NCBI GenBank assembly: GCA_002917075.1
Contig: NTMA01000056.1
Location: 213,205-277,204, forward strand
DNA length: 64,000 bases
Origin: Hawksworthiomyces lignivorus
Lineage: Eukaryota; Ascomycota; Sordariomycetes; Ophiostomatales; Ophiostomataceae
Direction of reading: 5' to 3'
Shown: positions 33,001-42,900 of the stretch, one piece after another
How positions within the stretch are numbered: the first letter of the stretch is position 1
Layout: the number at the start of each line of letters is the position of its first letter
Position numbers and translations under genes: made by a program
The notes under the pieces: model-generated
What the model saw: the letters and a program-made list of their open reading frames with translations, nothing else
Databases searched by the model: none
Told to the model about the DNA's origin: nothing

Positions 33001-36000
33001 CAGACTCTGCCGACGACGAGGACACCCCCCAGTCGGGCGCAGAGTTTGCCAGCGAATTCACCAACCGCTTCGTCGTCCACAACATGAAGTTCAAGTGGAA
33101 CAATATGCTCCGGAACATCATCCTGCGCTACATCCACCAGGTTAGCCAGCGGCGCGGCTTCGTCTACTACCTCTCCCGGCCGGCGGTCAAGTTCATCCTC
33201 GACATCGTGGAGGAGCAGGCCAGGCTCAAGACTGGCGGCGCTACCCCGGGTATGACCGAGTCTTCGGCCACAACGCCCGGCGCGTCCAGCGGCGTCGGCG
33301 ACTCTCAGTCGGATGCGGCAAACGGCTTCGACCGGTCATCGACCAAGGACATCGAGGACAAGATCCGCAAGATTCTGGAGGGCAAGAAGTTTGTCAGCAC
33401 CGAGGACCTGACCGACGGCACCAGCAAAAAGGAGTGCACCATCTACAACACGCCCATGGACAATCTCACCAGCGGCATCGCCCCCGAGTTCACCCCGCAG
33501 AACAGCTACCACGTCCGCCTGATCGCGCCGCAGATCCAGCTGCAGAGCGACAAGAACAAGAAGCACGTCGTGCTCGTGACGGCCAAGGGCATGGAGCTGA
33601 AGGTGGTGGAGGTCATGGACAAGGCGCGCCTGTCCGACACCGTGAGCGGCCTGGTGCAGCGGCGCTTCCTAGTCAGCATGGACAGCATGCAGTTCTTCGT
33701 GACGCACCGCAAGTGGTTCTCCACGCGTCTGCTGTCGCTGTACTCGGGCACGAGCTACGGGTCGCCCGGCGGGTCTAGCTGGCCGCCGTGGGTGCCCATG
33801 GAGGCCATGTTCGACTTCCAGGCCGACCCGTTCGGGTTCAAGCGCGTCGTACAGAAGACGTCGGCCATGATGCGCTACGACAAGTACAATACGCTGCGCC
33901 TCAAGTACACCGACGGGGTCAACATCGGCGAAGGCGCAGACACGGCGTCAACGGAGGCTGCGACCGCCGAAAACCGCATGGACAACCTCTGGGTCGACTT
34001 CCAGCAGGCCCGCGCGCTGTGCAACTCGTCGCAGTACTACGCCATCTACGTCATCGTGCTCGACCTGCTCATGTACAACGAGCCGATGGAGAAGACGCGC
34101 AGCGAGCGGCTGGAGAAGATCATGCTGGCGTCCGACTTCAGCGACCTGCGCGGCGCGCCGGAGATGGTCATCCGGCTGCAGGAGCGGGTGCGGCAGCTGG
34201 AGGACATCAAGACGCACTTCCAGATCCACTCCAAGTACCTGGACAAGCGGGGCTGGGAGGAGCGGCTGCTGCTGGATCGCGACTTGGCGGCATGCGAAGA
34301 CGAGCTCTTCTTTATCATGAAGGCGATCACGACGTCGCAGGGCCGGAACGACGCGTCGCAGAGCAACGCGCTCCTCAAGTGGAGCATCTCCGCGCGCGAG
34401 ATTGTGTGGCACCTGATCCGCAACAGCAACGAGCCGCTCGTCGAGCTGCAGCTCAAGGACGTCGAGTACGACCGGACCGACAACGCGGACGGATCGCACA
34501 GCAACCTCATCCAAGTAGGCAAGATCCTCGGCCTGAACCTGCTGCCGAATGCCATCTACCCGGAGATGATCGTTCCGTACATGGACGAGCGCAGTCCGCT
34601 GCCGACGGGCACCCAGCCCATGATTCGCGTCTACTGGTACATGCTGGAGGCCATTGCCGGCATCACGGTCATGGACCATTTCGAGGTGGCGCTGTTCCCC
34701 ATGAAGATTCAGCTCGAGCACGACGTCGGCAAGAAGATCTTCGAGTACATCTTCCCCGGGATGGACGAGCAGAAGCCGGAGAGTGGGGCCGCAGACGGCG
34801 CTGGAAACGGCAACGACTCGTCTTTTATGATGAAGCAGATATCCCCATCCGGCGACGAAGAGACGGACGAGGACGACGAGTTATACTACAGCTTGCCGCT
34901 TGGCAGCCGGGACCGTCTAGGATCGACAGTGTCCGAGCGGGACTCGGCCTCCGTCCAGTTCGACGCCCGACCCGGATCGCTGGAGCTGCGCCTGCAGCCG
35001 ACGCTGACTTCCGGTCATCGGACGAGCCTGGACAAGCAGAAGGCGCTGAGCGTTCATTCTACGGACGGGCACTCGTTCCGGTTCTTCCGGTCGCCCACTA
35101 CGAACTCGGGTAAGAGCCTGGTCAAGAAGCCGTCGCGCGAGTCGCTGCAGGGCGGCCCGCTGCGGATCGGCGTGGGGCGATCGTCTACGGGATTCTCGTC
35201 GGTCACTAGCGAGACCAAGAAGAGCGGGCGGTTTACGCTGCGCAGCAAGAATTCAGAGGACAAGCAAGACGGGAACCCGTCGGACGACCTGACAAAGATG
35301 ATTGCGCGCGCCAGCAACTACATGACGTTTGCGTACATCCGCATGCCGTCGGTGGTGCTATGCCTAAGCTACAAGGGCAAGGGCGAGCGCAACATCGAGG
35401 ACGTGCACGACTTTGTGTTCCGGCTGCCGACGATCGAGTACCGCAACAAGACGTGGTCGAACCTGGACCTGGCGCTGGCGCTCAAGAGCCGCGTGATCAA
35501 GGCGCTGATCTCGCACACGGGCGCCATCATCGGCAACAAGCTCAGCCGGCACCGGCCCAATACGGCGCAGCAGACCAAGCTGCGCGAGCAGGCCACCAAC
35601 TCGGTGCTGCTCTCGACGCCGGCGCTGCTCGAGTCGCACGACAACAGCGACGACTCCTCGTCCATCTTTGGCACGTCGCCCGTCGACTACTCGCGGTCGC
35701 CGCCGCGGTCGCTGCGCGGCTCGCAGTCGTCCATCCCGGTTCCGCGCTCGACCAGCCGCAGCTCGAGCGTCGCATCGTCCAGCCGCTCCTACCGCAGCAG
35801 CGGCAACAACAACGGCAACAACGGCAACAGCATCACCGTCAACACCAGCAACCACGCCGGGATGGGAGGGGCCGTGCCCACGGTGCTGATGATGACGCCG
35901 CCCACGCCGCAGCACGAATTTTCTGGCAATGCCAACGGCAGCAACGGTCTCGGCCGGAGCAAGACCAACGCCACGAACAGCGACTACCTCAGGCCTGACA

Positions 36001-36380
36001 GCCGAGGAAACGACACGGGCGACAAGAAGCGGTCGGCGTTTGGCGGCGTGCGCGACAAGCTGAGCGCCCTCGCGTCCAGGGTCAAGGACCACAACAACGG
36101 CAGCGGCAGCGGCAGCGGCAGCCCGACCCAGCGGCAGTTCCCGTCGGGCGCGTCGCGACCAGGCGTGCGCTCAAGCCACGGCGGCGGCAGCAGCAGCAGT
36201 AGCCGCTTAGACAGCGATGCCACGCCGGTGCGCCGGCCGAGAACGGCTGTGCCCATGAGGGACGCAGGCGGCGAGGACGACGATCCCCGCCATAATGACG
36301 GTGACGACGACGACAGTGCCGATGCCGACACGGACGTGCCAAAGCGGCTCAACCGGAGCCAGCGCACCAAGACGAACTAA
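27003..36380 (+). CDS. FMP27: Fmp27/BLTP2 (SABRE/Hobbit family) bridge-like lipid transfer protein
   Basis: One uninterrupted exon of 3125 codons. The N terminus is a membrane anchor (FILGVVVLLYLLSFVLFAIIRIV, about residues 7-30) followed by the RBG-type repeat start (LRRLAYVPRDGLKIEIRGLGLNIHRPT). Family landmarks are the GFWDK block (GFWDKIRLSFHSRVRVAWK, near 1450) and the WPPW block (SSWPPWVPMEAMFDFQADPFGFKR, near 2259), and a conserved C-terminal block (MTFAYIRMPSVVLCLSYKG to AIIGNKL, about 2770-2846). A coiled coil is likely at about 1890-1970 and the last 280 residues are disordered and Ser/Asn/Arg-rich. The length and order fit Fmp27, SABRE and Hobbit: rod-shaped proteins with a hydrophobic groove that move lipids at ER-plasma-membrane contacts. 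ATG 27003 immediately precedes the anchor and is the only good start. Confidence 0.96.
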   Translation: MALFNPTFILGVVVLLYLLSFVLFAIIRIVTGLSIQRIGYFSLRRLAYVPRDGLKIEIRGLGLNIHRPTFSQPTWLSIVVSELVVTVDSSELEGSKSAEDKDAGDDGDIDDGDSTLTGGKDTDGGSQAAAGAPRLDAQSSAKRREAISEERSKTWLQLMKLKERIKRLHRNINWLRMVDVVATNSAVNIVGVGNVQFGNFTIAVDTRRKMVDRDRFLFQGRYDAPLETRQAEWIMTLRSVLFTPEGRESLEILDNATLNVHGFLYEALDGLRDAAIALKLGRVHLPYDDLLYCAERYRQSKARAGVPPAADAEAGPLLSSSPLPDRVTPRLEASLEVPPPAAPDGTDTTETPESSVEDDLMRTVADSKEFVSSILRGIKEVQFAVSFLGIAKKVQTVKAAGAPVLLMNVSMKEVGIDLHRLDPKSPAHRMYFPSKDIAHEALAVALSISVGVDDGFGKPQRLMYIPMATTTVKTTLPSKTVEITKDISAEERNANILFANSVVTSPSVDLSPRHLPLLLAMLRRPKPSRPPRVQPQTRRHILISRLLPKANIKLSMHEPVIRIALPPVSPTADRDDFDLIISSISSISLDIESFHSAVEELHYSLASTTRLQTHNLYYQTSAGNRFDLLQTELFDLKIQLNASPDVHVVASGSLQTFSVKMVRPEISDGLRQIVNHLHPSVEPDKMQAHRTAPKQDVNFLRRMPAWLLHFQMQAFDFSMEVAGVDKSVTDESKGVALQLETWTVEYRAQRLDSQQRRTGRRRAASRSVLLPETDLLTAIPAASSSPRKKHYHNGDGRRIAFHGRGLEAFIVESSEKWESDPFLNVPRFEVAFSTLSDNQGSIFHIHSHVRTLLLHYSLYRHYAFGVAIMVLRKAFVHSGDAIAGKKLGVAEPLEPHHRDPHQEPASHLLVPPSPTSPPGQADGAVSAPKELIAVDVKVGLLQIKADMPANPPLMVQIHTLETGRHRWSPPFFHFKLIRLHAEAPRMPKVWARILSIKNGRLDCKETKRKLPTTGFEVAREFDLSTDVIRFAIPHELILYKIADNIVNIIKSVQQLHHRFKTDTDEYILGKKPEPPKKVPRVSLRCRAFTFELEDGGFEWKLGMIYRAGRVEQMQRLAREEAFRVKVKKIQEQESRREASKFRTRSVAPRGRTSAGAQSSSAFRSHSEDRQSAARSHGDSRGYGRSPRYDPEGSCLGMTGSAHITIAEARHKLNVHNSRGWKQRIDRYYSMARNGMKEIRSMYWGAEAPEEADEHENILGVPDRPALMAMTIDDLHFIIDKPSFPLKELPEFLHKIGKGMPKDMLYALLIPMNVQIRMGEARINLRDYPLPLLHVPCIAPNQPSKLHALSLSTDFVIAEEFQGPESVRHVKVDIMPPKSTEPGASKEGNFAIDVRRTTSQVKSYSDMTIDINTSLPTKFTWGPSYQPAIQDMMMVLESFTKPQLDPSENVGFWDKIRLSFHSRVRVAWKADGDVHLALKGTRDPYQVTGNGAGLLMCWRNDVRWNVHVDDDPKQFMTVDSGEYVLAIPDFSHHAREAARQSTDNESVSSDDPMHAGAAFKKVVMKLSGKVQWLAGLVFERAIEDGTRNFNFAPHYSIFLKSPQYAKAQGGLPYDAFRGFRSQHIHMSIAVRAPVDREWTVSNTKPSRSYNTVHLSPRFFTHFFAWWSLFSGPMSLPIRQGKLWPGCEKNSKKFGRHLATIKYNLLLAPVFLSHIYKHRDGEGHDENSTSATGIKVRFDSFMLDLHQRREEFNTRDKGRKTKSRTTGMKIHACQLDLAAADIRAVSATIRATTAESIQHTINNDEDSADVSRFTIPDDDFTWIDMDDFVELDWILPAEPNPDTKILPLAYAPRITYFRQTDIGGVISGDPDRTSPFGHEPTHLCIMTPDDDPRTVQMHLMESRIEQLEEQIEAHIRDINVAGTRIPDLGTAVEIETLSRQANMLQEKKLFLETSLQKLSEEAAAAATARAAAKAAADARKARKQRKSSGDSSPTDSADAANADSADDEDTPQSGAEFASEFTNRFVVHNMKFKWNNMLRNIILRYIHQVSQRRGFVYYLSRPAVKFILDIVEEQARLKTGGATPGMTESSATTPGASSGVGDSQSDAANGFDRSSTKDIEDKIRKILEGKKFVSTEDLTDGTSKKECTIYNTPMDNLTSGIAPEFTPQNSYHVRLIAPQIQLQSDKNKKHVVLVTAKGMELKVVEVMDKARLSDTVSGLVQRRFLVSMDSMQFFVTHRKWFSTRLLSLYSGTSYGSPGGSSWPPWVPMEAMFDFQADPFGFKRVVQKTSAMMRYDKYNTLRLKYTDGVNIGEGADTASTEAATAENRMDNLWVDFQQARALCNSSQYYAIYVIVLDLLMYNEPMEKTRSERLEKIMLASDFSDLRGAPEMVIRLQERVRQLEDIKTHFQIHSKYLDKRGWEERLLLDRDLAACEDELFFIMKAITTSQGRNDASQSNALLKWSISAREIVWHLIRNSNEPLVELQLKDVEYDRTDNADGSHSNLIQVGKILGLNLLPNAIYPEMIVPYMDERSPLPTGTQPMIRVYWYMLEAIAGITVMDHFEVALFPMKIQLEHDVGKKIFEYIFPGMDEQKPESGAADGAGNGNDSSFMMKQISPSGDEETDEDDELYYSLPLGSRDRLGSTVSERDSASVQFDARPGSLELRLQPTLTSGHRTSLDKQKALSVHSTDGHSFRFFRSPTTNSGKSLVKKPSRESLQGGPLRIGVGRSSTGFSSVTSETKKSGRFTLRSKNSEDKQDGNPSDDLTKMIARASNYMTFAYIRMPSVVLCLSYKGKGERNIEDVHDFVFRLPTIEYRNKTWSNLDLALALKSRVIKALISHTGAIIGNKLSRHRPNTAQQTKLREQATNSVLLSTPALLESHDNSDDSSSIFGTSPVDYSRSPPRSLRGSQSSIPVPRSTSRSSSVASSSRSYRSSGNNNGNNGNSITVNTSNHAGMGGAVPTVLMMTPPTPQHEFSGNANGSNGLGRSKTNATNSDYLRPDSRGNDTGDKKRSAFGGVRDKLSALASRVKDHNNGSGSGSGSPTQRQFPSGASRPGVRSSHGGGSSSSSRLDSDATPVRRPRTAVPMRDAGGEDDDPRHNDGDDDDSADADTDVPKRLNRSQRTKTN

Positions 36381-37979
36381 TTCCGCATAGAACAGGGAGG
36401 ATCATGTGCTACGGATGACGCTGTCAGGGCCAGGAGCATTCAAAAAAAACTGGAAAGGGGGGGGAATAATCCTAATTAGGGAGTTTCCGTACGCTACAAA
36501 AAAAGAAGGAGGCGCATTTGCATATAAGTGGATTGGGTTTTTTGTGTTTTGTTTTGATTTTATCATCCCCCTTTTTCTTGCTACGTTTTGTCTGTTCTCT
36601 TTGTACGCTTGTTTTCCACCTCTGCGGCTGTCACGCCGCTCTCGTCGGTGATAGAACCGCGAGCGGAGAAGGTAGAAGTTGGGAGGCAGTTTCTCGTTGG
36701 CATAGTCATGCATGTGTTTATTTTGCTATGTCTCATTTCTGTTTTTCAGTACACGCTACTATTTTCCTGCCTTGAAATTCTTTCTTGTCTATGGCCTACA
36801 GAGCCCAAACCCCCCCAGTTACATATATTATATTAGTATCATCTCTCAAGAGAAAATTTCATTCGGTCCAAGACAAATCAGTCTTCTCGTCCTTCCTCTT
36901 TGCTAGGTGCTAGTCAAGGCAGAAAAAGGCCGTAGAACTATGGCGAAGGATCCATTTAGCTTTGGAAGAGTATCCGGTTCGGCGACCAGGCATTGCCAGA
37001 GAGTCGTGCGGAGCCCCTTTCGACCCCTTTCACACTAAGTAATTTAGAAAAGGATAATAGTGGCTCGAGGACATAAGGCTGGGACGGTTAGAGACGGCGA
37101 GAATGGGCGGAGCAGCATGGGGCTTTCAGTCAACTTGCGGTGTTTTCCTCTCCTGTCCCCCATTCTGCTAGGGACATGAAGGTTTTTTTTCTGTCGTTCT
37201 GTGATAGGCACATCGCAGACTGCATATTTCGATGTTGTCCTGTGCACTTTTTACATTTATTTTTCTGCACAGGATTCTTGAGGCAGGTGAAAAAAATTTG
37301 TATGTATTTTTTTTTTCTTTTAATTCACCGCTTCTTCCGCCATGGCCATCCCCCCAAACTAAACATGCCTTTGTCAGTTCGACAACAGAAAATTACGAAC
37401 TTTTCGTGCCCAAGGGAGGGGACCAAGAAGCTGTCCCCATGCACGCAGTGAAAATAACTCGTTGAGTAAATAGGGCTTGATTAACATCTCTCGTCAGTTA
37501 TCCCATTGCTGGGCCCTGCATTTAATCGTATCATACAAGCAAAGAAATAAGAGCCAAAAGGGGAAAATAGATATGCACACAAAGTGTCCCTTTTTTGGTA
37601 GCCCCAAAACAAATGCATGACGTCCACCCAATGCATAGATCATCCAGTAAGGGGAAAAAAAGGGTTTAGTACAAAAGAAAAGAGTATAGGTAGAAATTGA
37701 TAAAGTGAAAGGGTAGGTTATCCATCCATGCTCATGCAAGTAAACCAATAGGTATCTCTAGGGAATGCTTCTCTTACAATAACCAGTTCCCAATGACATC
37801 CGTGATACCAAGCATACCTCGTAAAACATAAAATGCATGCCACAATAACGCCGCAGAACAATGCGCCTTGTAGAAATATGCAATACAGGGTAGGAAATAT
37901 AACGCTAAAAGGAAAAACAAAATAAGAAAAAGGATGTGACGGTCGTAGCAGCGGTACCGATAATCATCGGTCTGCCGAG
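36381..37979. other. Convergent intergenic region after Fmp27
   Basis: About 1.6 kb between two convergent genes. It is AT-richer than the genes and contains T- and A-runs but no frame with protein character. It should hold both 3' untranslated regions. Confidence 0.55.
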
Positions 37980-39902
37980 TTAGTCGTCAATGGTGACGCC
38001 CACCCAACGAGCTGGTACTCCGTCTGCCCCAACAACATAGGGCACGCCGCTCATCTTCCGCGGCGGAAGAGCAAGACGGGCACGGCCGGGTTTGCGATCA
38101 TCCAGCTTGCCGACTCTGCGCATGGCCATCTCCATGACCGCGATGCGGATAAAATCAGAGTTCTCGCGCAGCTCCCGCTGCCGTGGGCCTGGAACAGGAA
38201 GTCGGTCTTCCATCATGCTAGGAGAACCCCGACCCGACGGCGAAGACGGGGTCCCGGGCGGGCTGGTTGACGAACGCGACGAGCTCTTTCCCCGGTGCAC
38301 TTTGTACGTCTGCATCTGAATAGAAGCCGTAAACGACGAGCGCGTCGATGAGCCGAGTCCTGGATTGGTGCTGCCAGTCAACGTCATTGATAGTGTTTTT
38401 GAAGGATAAGGACCCAAGGAAGCCGATGCCAACGCCGGAGAGAGCAACTGGGCCGCAGAGGGGCGAGAGTCAATGCGCACACGCGTGGTGGGATTCAAGT
38501 ACCGGCGAAGCGCGGCGCTGGGCTCTTCCTCTAGTGGTGGCGGCCGACGCTCATCGGTGTAAGGAATGTGGGGATCGATAGTGAGAATAGAGCGAGTCAA
38601 GAAGTCTTCGGGTGGAATGGAAGTCAGGTTGAGATTGGAAAAAGAGCGAGCTGCATTGCGGAGGGCTCGCAGAGATGCAGTCAAATTTGACTTGAAGGCT
38701 GATTTCAGCGGGAGCAGCGGAAACCGGGCTTCATTGGTCTTCGCCAGAGGATCCGGGGACGACTGGAAGACGCGGAAATCCAAGCTATCAATGTCAGCAT
38801 CGCTGTCCCCGTCTTCGCCCAAGCTGCCCGCAGAAAGCGGGTCGCTTTCGCGCTCGCCTGGAGGAGATGAAACCGGCGTCAAAGACTTGCGCGTAGGCCG
38901 CGCCTTCCGCGCGCTGCCGCGGTTTGGCGTACTCGGCGTACCATAAGACGAAACGGTGCCGGTGGCGAACGAGTCGGCGAGCGAGGGCATGGATTCGAGC
39001 GAGACGGTCCGCGTAGACAGGGCCGAGGCCGGATCTAGCGTGCTATCGCTGACAGACATTTCATCGTCGTCCTCGAGATCCTCAGGGGCTGTTAAGAGAA
39101 CATCCAGCGGGCTTTTGCTCAGAGAGAGGCTGAATTCCTGCTCAGCTTCCTGAGCGCGCTCGATGATCGAATTTATTGTCATGCGCTTCTCGCTGAGTTT
39201 GTCGCTGCTCAGGTTGGAATTTCTGCTTTGCCGCAAGCTCCGTGAGCTCTTCGGCGGGGGGATGCTCGTGACAGCCAGTAGAGCGGCAACAGAAGGCGGG
39301 ATGGCATCGGGGCTGTGAATGTCGCGTGACGCGCGACGGGCGCTATTCGGATTCGGCTGCGACGGCCGGAAATTGCGCCAGCTGTCATGGTTGCGGTAGT
39401 GGTGGTTCTTGGTCTTGTGTGCCCCGGCATGCGCTGTCTCGTGCCTCGATGACTTGACGGGAATTTGAACAGGGCTGGTCGGCGTTGTCGGACGCTCATG
39501 GACGACCGTGGTGGTCGTTTGAGCGCTGAGCGGACGACTGGCCATTGGTGTTTGTGGAGGAGACGAGGACGGTGCCTGGACGGCAGATTTGGCAGGTTTC
39601 CTGCGTTCGATAGCCGGATCACCGTTTTTGGTGAAGGTGGTCGTGCTTATCGTGGTGGAGGAAGTTGTGGTGGTACGAGGTATTCCGATGGTGTTGCTGA
39701 GGGTTGCGTCCCAAGATTGGTATTCATCCTTACTTCTCAACACAGCAATTGGCGAAGGCGAAGAATTTGGCGGAGAATGCGAAGGCGAAGGTCTCGGCGA
39801 AGGTCTCGGCGATGGAGAAGGAGAGTGCGAGGGCGATGTTGTAGGAGAAGAACGAGCGAAATGGTTCTGGCGAGAGACCAGAAAAGAGCGTGGGGACATC
39901 AT
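37980..39902 (-). CDS. Disordered Ser/Pro/Thr-rich protein, conserved C-terminal segments, function unknown
   Basis: A single-exon protein of 640 residues from the first in-frame ATG (39902; a second follows at once). It opens with MMSPRSFLVSRQNHFARSS and an SP/RPSP dipeptide-repeat stretch, then long Ser/Thr/Pro-rich disorder. Ordered-looking segments are RMTINSIIERAQEAEQEFSL (helix), LDFRVFQSSPDP, LPLKSAFKSNLTASLRALRNAARSFSNLNL with IPPEDFLTRSILTIDPHIPYTDERRPPPLEEEP, and the C-terminal MRRVGKLDDRKPGRARLALPP plus VPARWVGVTIDD. These look like short interaction motifs within a disordered scaffold. I recognise no domain; proteins of this style occur across filamentous ascomycetes. The many SP and TP sites suggest phosphorylation by proline-directed kinases, which is inference. 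Confidence 0.8.
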   Translation of the reverse strand: MMSPRSFLVSRQNHFARSSPTTSPSHSPSPSPRPSPRPSPSHSPPNSSPSPIAVLRSKDEYQSWDATLSNTIGIPRTTTTSSTTISTTTFTKNGDPAIERRKPAKSAVQAPSSSPPQTPMASRPLSAQTTTTVVHERPTTPTSPVQIPVKSSRHETAHAGAHKTKNHHYRNHDSWRNFRPSQPNPNSARRASRDIHSPDAIPPSVAALLAVTSIPPPKSSRSLRQSRNSNLSSDKLSEKRMTINSIIERAQEAEQEFSLSLSKSPLDVLLTAPEDLEDDDEMSVSDSTLDPASALSTRTVSLESMPSLADSFATGTVSSYGTPSTPNRGSARKARPTRKSLTPVSSPPGERESDPLSAGSLGEDGDSDADIDSLDFRVFQSSPDPLAKTNEARFPLLPLKSAFKSNLTASLRALRNAARSFSNLNLTSIPPEDFLTRSILTIDPHIPYTDERRPPPLEEEPSAALRRYLNPTTRVRIDSRPSAAQLLSPALASASLGPYPSKTLSMTLTGSTNPGLGSSTRSSFTASIQMQTYKVHRGKSSSRSSTSPPGTPSSPSGRGSPSMMEDRLPVPGPRQRELRENSDFIRIAVMEMAMRRVGKLDDRKPGRARLALPPRKMSGVPYVVGADGVPARWVGVTIDD

Positions 39903-42900
39903 AGTCACAAATCCCAAACGGAGGGATCCTCCCTTTCCCCACGCGAGTTCCAAATCAGGAAAAAAGGGGGACCGGGAGGGCAAGCAGAAGAAAAAATAGT
40001 TTCGGCTTTCGTGTGTAAGTGCTTAGCATTCAGAGGCCCTGCGGTCCCAAAACAGCAGCGACCTCGCTGTCCACTATCCGCCAGAGTGTTTTGCCGGCTG
40101 CAGAGCGGGAGGACATGGCCGGGGAGGGTGTTCTGCGCGACAAGGGTTCAACGTTTAAAGCGCGCGCTGACGTCGTGCGGCGGATTCCTGGTTAATAGTG
40201 CAAGGTCTGTCGTATGAGGCGCTCTATAAGGCGTAGTATGAGGGTTGTATTTTGGCACTGCTGCAGGACGGGAAGAATCGCGTTTCCCTGCAAACAGTAC
40301 GTAACAGGAACGTCGAGAAGCGGGCCAGAGAGAGAAAATGTGTGGGCGAGGAGGGTCGAGGAGTGGCGCTGCTCTAAAATGGCTGCGATTCTATTTGCTG
40401 CCTGGGTTTTTGGAATCGTCTAAGTCGTTCCCGACGGGTCTTCCGGTCTGGCCGGCTGGTCCGCAGTTCGTTTGGTGCCTGTCTTTTTGCCCTCTTTTCG
40501 CTTTCTTCCTTATTCCCTTTGGGAGGGTTACCACACGCGACCCCTTGATCTCGTTGGTTGATCTTTGCCTTGTTTTGCCCTGTCGTGCGTCCGCGGACTT
40601 GTTCTGTCCCTTTTCTCTGAGTCCTTCTCGGGATTTGGCCGTGCGAAAACAGTGCGAGGGGGACGCTCCGGGATTTGGAGATATCAAAAGGCGTTGATTT
40701 GTTGGTCTGACGATACGACGGTTTGAACGATTTGATAATCTGGCCACTTTATGGCGAAGAAAGGGAGGCGTACAGAGCGCTCTATCAGAACAGAAGGGGG
40801 AAAAGGAGGAAAACAAACAGGGAGAAGAAATGAGAGGGGAGCAAAGCAAAAGAAATAAGAAGAGAGACAGAAGCAAATAAAGAAACTGACGAGGCCGCCA
40901 GGTGGCTTTGGTTTTATCAGCTGGGATTTTCCCCACACCAATCCGTCCTCCCTGTCTTGCCGTTGGCGCGCCCAAGACTTGAAAGGAATAGCAGGGATGA
41001 TGGGGGTTGAGACAGAAGAACGGTCAGATAGGACAAGTCCAGGCGATCTAAACTTGTCTCTGCTGGTCCTTTGCTGGCAGTATGGTGGCTCTAGTTGGCT
41101 GGCTGAATGAGCACTTTGGTGTCATGTCTTACCGACTGACATCTGCCTATCTCTGGATTTTGAGAGGGTGTGGGTGCTGAGGCACTCACAAATCGGCGGT
41201 CTCGTGTTCCCACCGATCTGCGTGGTTCCTTTCGTGCCTCTTTGTGTCTCTTATCGTCGGCGGCAATGCCCGACAACAACAAGAGAATGCCTATCCCTGT
41301 TCCGTTAGCACCTAACGTAGCACATCCCATGTAGTGTAATGTTGCAGTAGTGCGCACTGGGGCAGTTTGCTACTCGGTGCTTCGGTGGTTGGGAAGACTA
41401 CGCCCAACAAGTGGTGCGGCGCTCTTTTGCTAGAGTACACTTGTCGTTTTAGCACACGCATGGTGCACCACTGTCGGTACGACAAGAGCTGCTCGCATTT
41501 ACCTGCCCTGTGTCCGGTGGCTTCACTTCAGTTCCCCGCTGAGTGTCCTCGTAATCTCACGATTGTGTCCATATGATGTCGTTCTCTCATTTTTGTTATT
41601 AAGAGAAAAGACGATTCTTGTCTGCTAGTGCTCTGTACTATGTAGGTATCTCTTCTCTTCGCACTTTGCCTTCTGCAGTACAGCGCTATACTCAACAGCG
41701 CAGTCCAAAACCAGAGTCCATAACTGGAGTCCACAACTGGAAAGCCCACAGTCCACAACTCGAGTTGCTCCTGCCGTTTTTCTTATCTTGGTAAATTACG
41801 GGTTTACACGAAGTTTTTTTCTTCTCCCGCCGTTCTTTCCCCCTTCTGCCGCGGGGGCCATCAGATTATAATTATTATTGCCCAAATAGGAAGCAGGCAT
41901 CCCGCAAGGCCGTCTCCTTCCTCAAGGAGCGCGAAGGGCGAGTCACTAATCCACGTCATCAGAAAAAATTAAATTAAATAAAAAAAGAACAAAATAAAGG
42001 CCCGGAGTCTGACCGTCTTGCAGGATTGCCTTGCCTTGCCTTGCCTTTCGTGATATTCGAGTAACAGTATTTCGTACAAGTTATTTCTTTCAGTAAATGA
42101 TAACCAAAAACACACAAAAGCCTCATCGTTGTTTTCAGCTCCTTCACCGACCTCGCCACCCCGTGCAAGCCACGAAACTAAGGGCCTCTAATCCTTTCAT
42201 GTTTCAGCTCTGGTATACATGCTTGTGCGAAGGAGATGGCTTTGTCGCTATTAGCCCCCTTTGGTGCACGATTGTCCGTGGACGATGATAGCAGCAAAAC
42301 TTCATAGAATATCCCTCAAAAGTGACCGCTGCAAAACTTTCTTTTTCTCACCCCATTCCTCTCGCCATTGCCCTCCGCCTGCAATAGACTTTTATTCGCT
42401 GCCAGACTCCCACGTCATCCCACGTCCCATTCAACCCACTGTCAAGCGCTACGCAAAGGACGAGGACGGGGGATGGAAATGGGGGATGAAATGAGGGATG
42501 CCTGAGCGCCGGCCGCAACCAGGACCGCACCGCCAGTCTACCAGGGGGAACTGTCGGCAAAAAGGAATGGAAAGCCTCGAGAGAGAGAGAGCTGCGAGGG
42601 ACACGGCAGCCATGTGTTGCTGACCGCTGAACCTGACTCTATGGCTCATCGCTCATCGGTCGGTCTGATTCTGCTGCAAACAGGACGCAGACCACCGGAG
42701 ATGCAAATTACAATTGAGCGCTGTCGGCAGGCAACGCGGGACGAATCCTGGGCAAACGGGAAAAGAATGCGAATAATCCCGTGTTTTGTTTTATTAAGCA
42801 GCACTCTTCTTGACTCACCCTCAGCGACCTGAGAGTCGTGCCGTTCCCTCCTCTTGGGCACAGCAAGCACACTTTTTTTATGCAGGTGGCCGAATGCAGA

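Noticed and set aside
31035..33137. A 700-codon open frame on the - strand opposite Fmp27
   Set aside because: It lies antisense to conserved Fmp27 blocks, has shadow composition (Val, Arg, Gly, His rich) and no motifs; it arises from the GC-rich third positions of the real gene.
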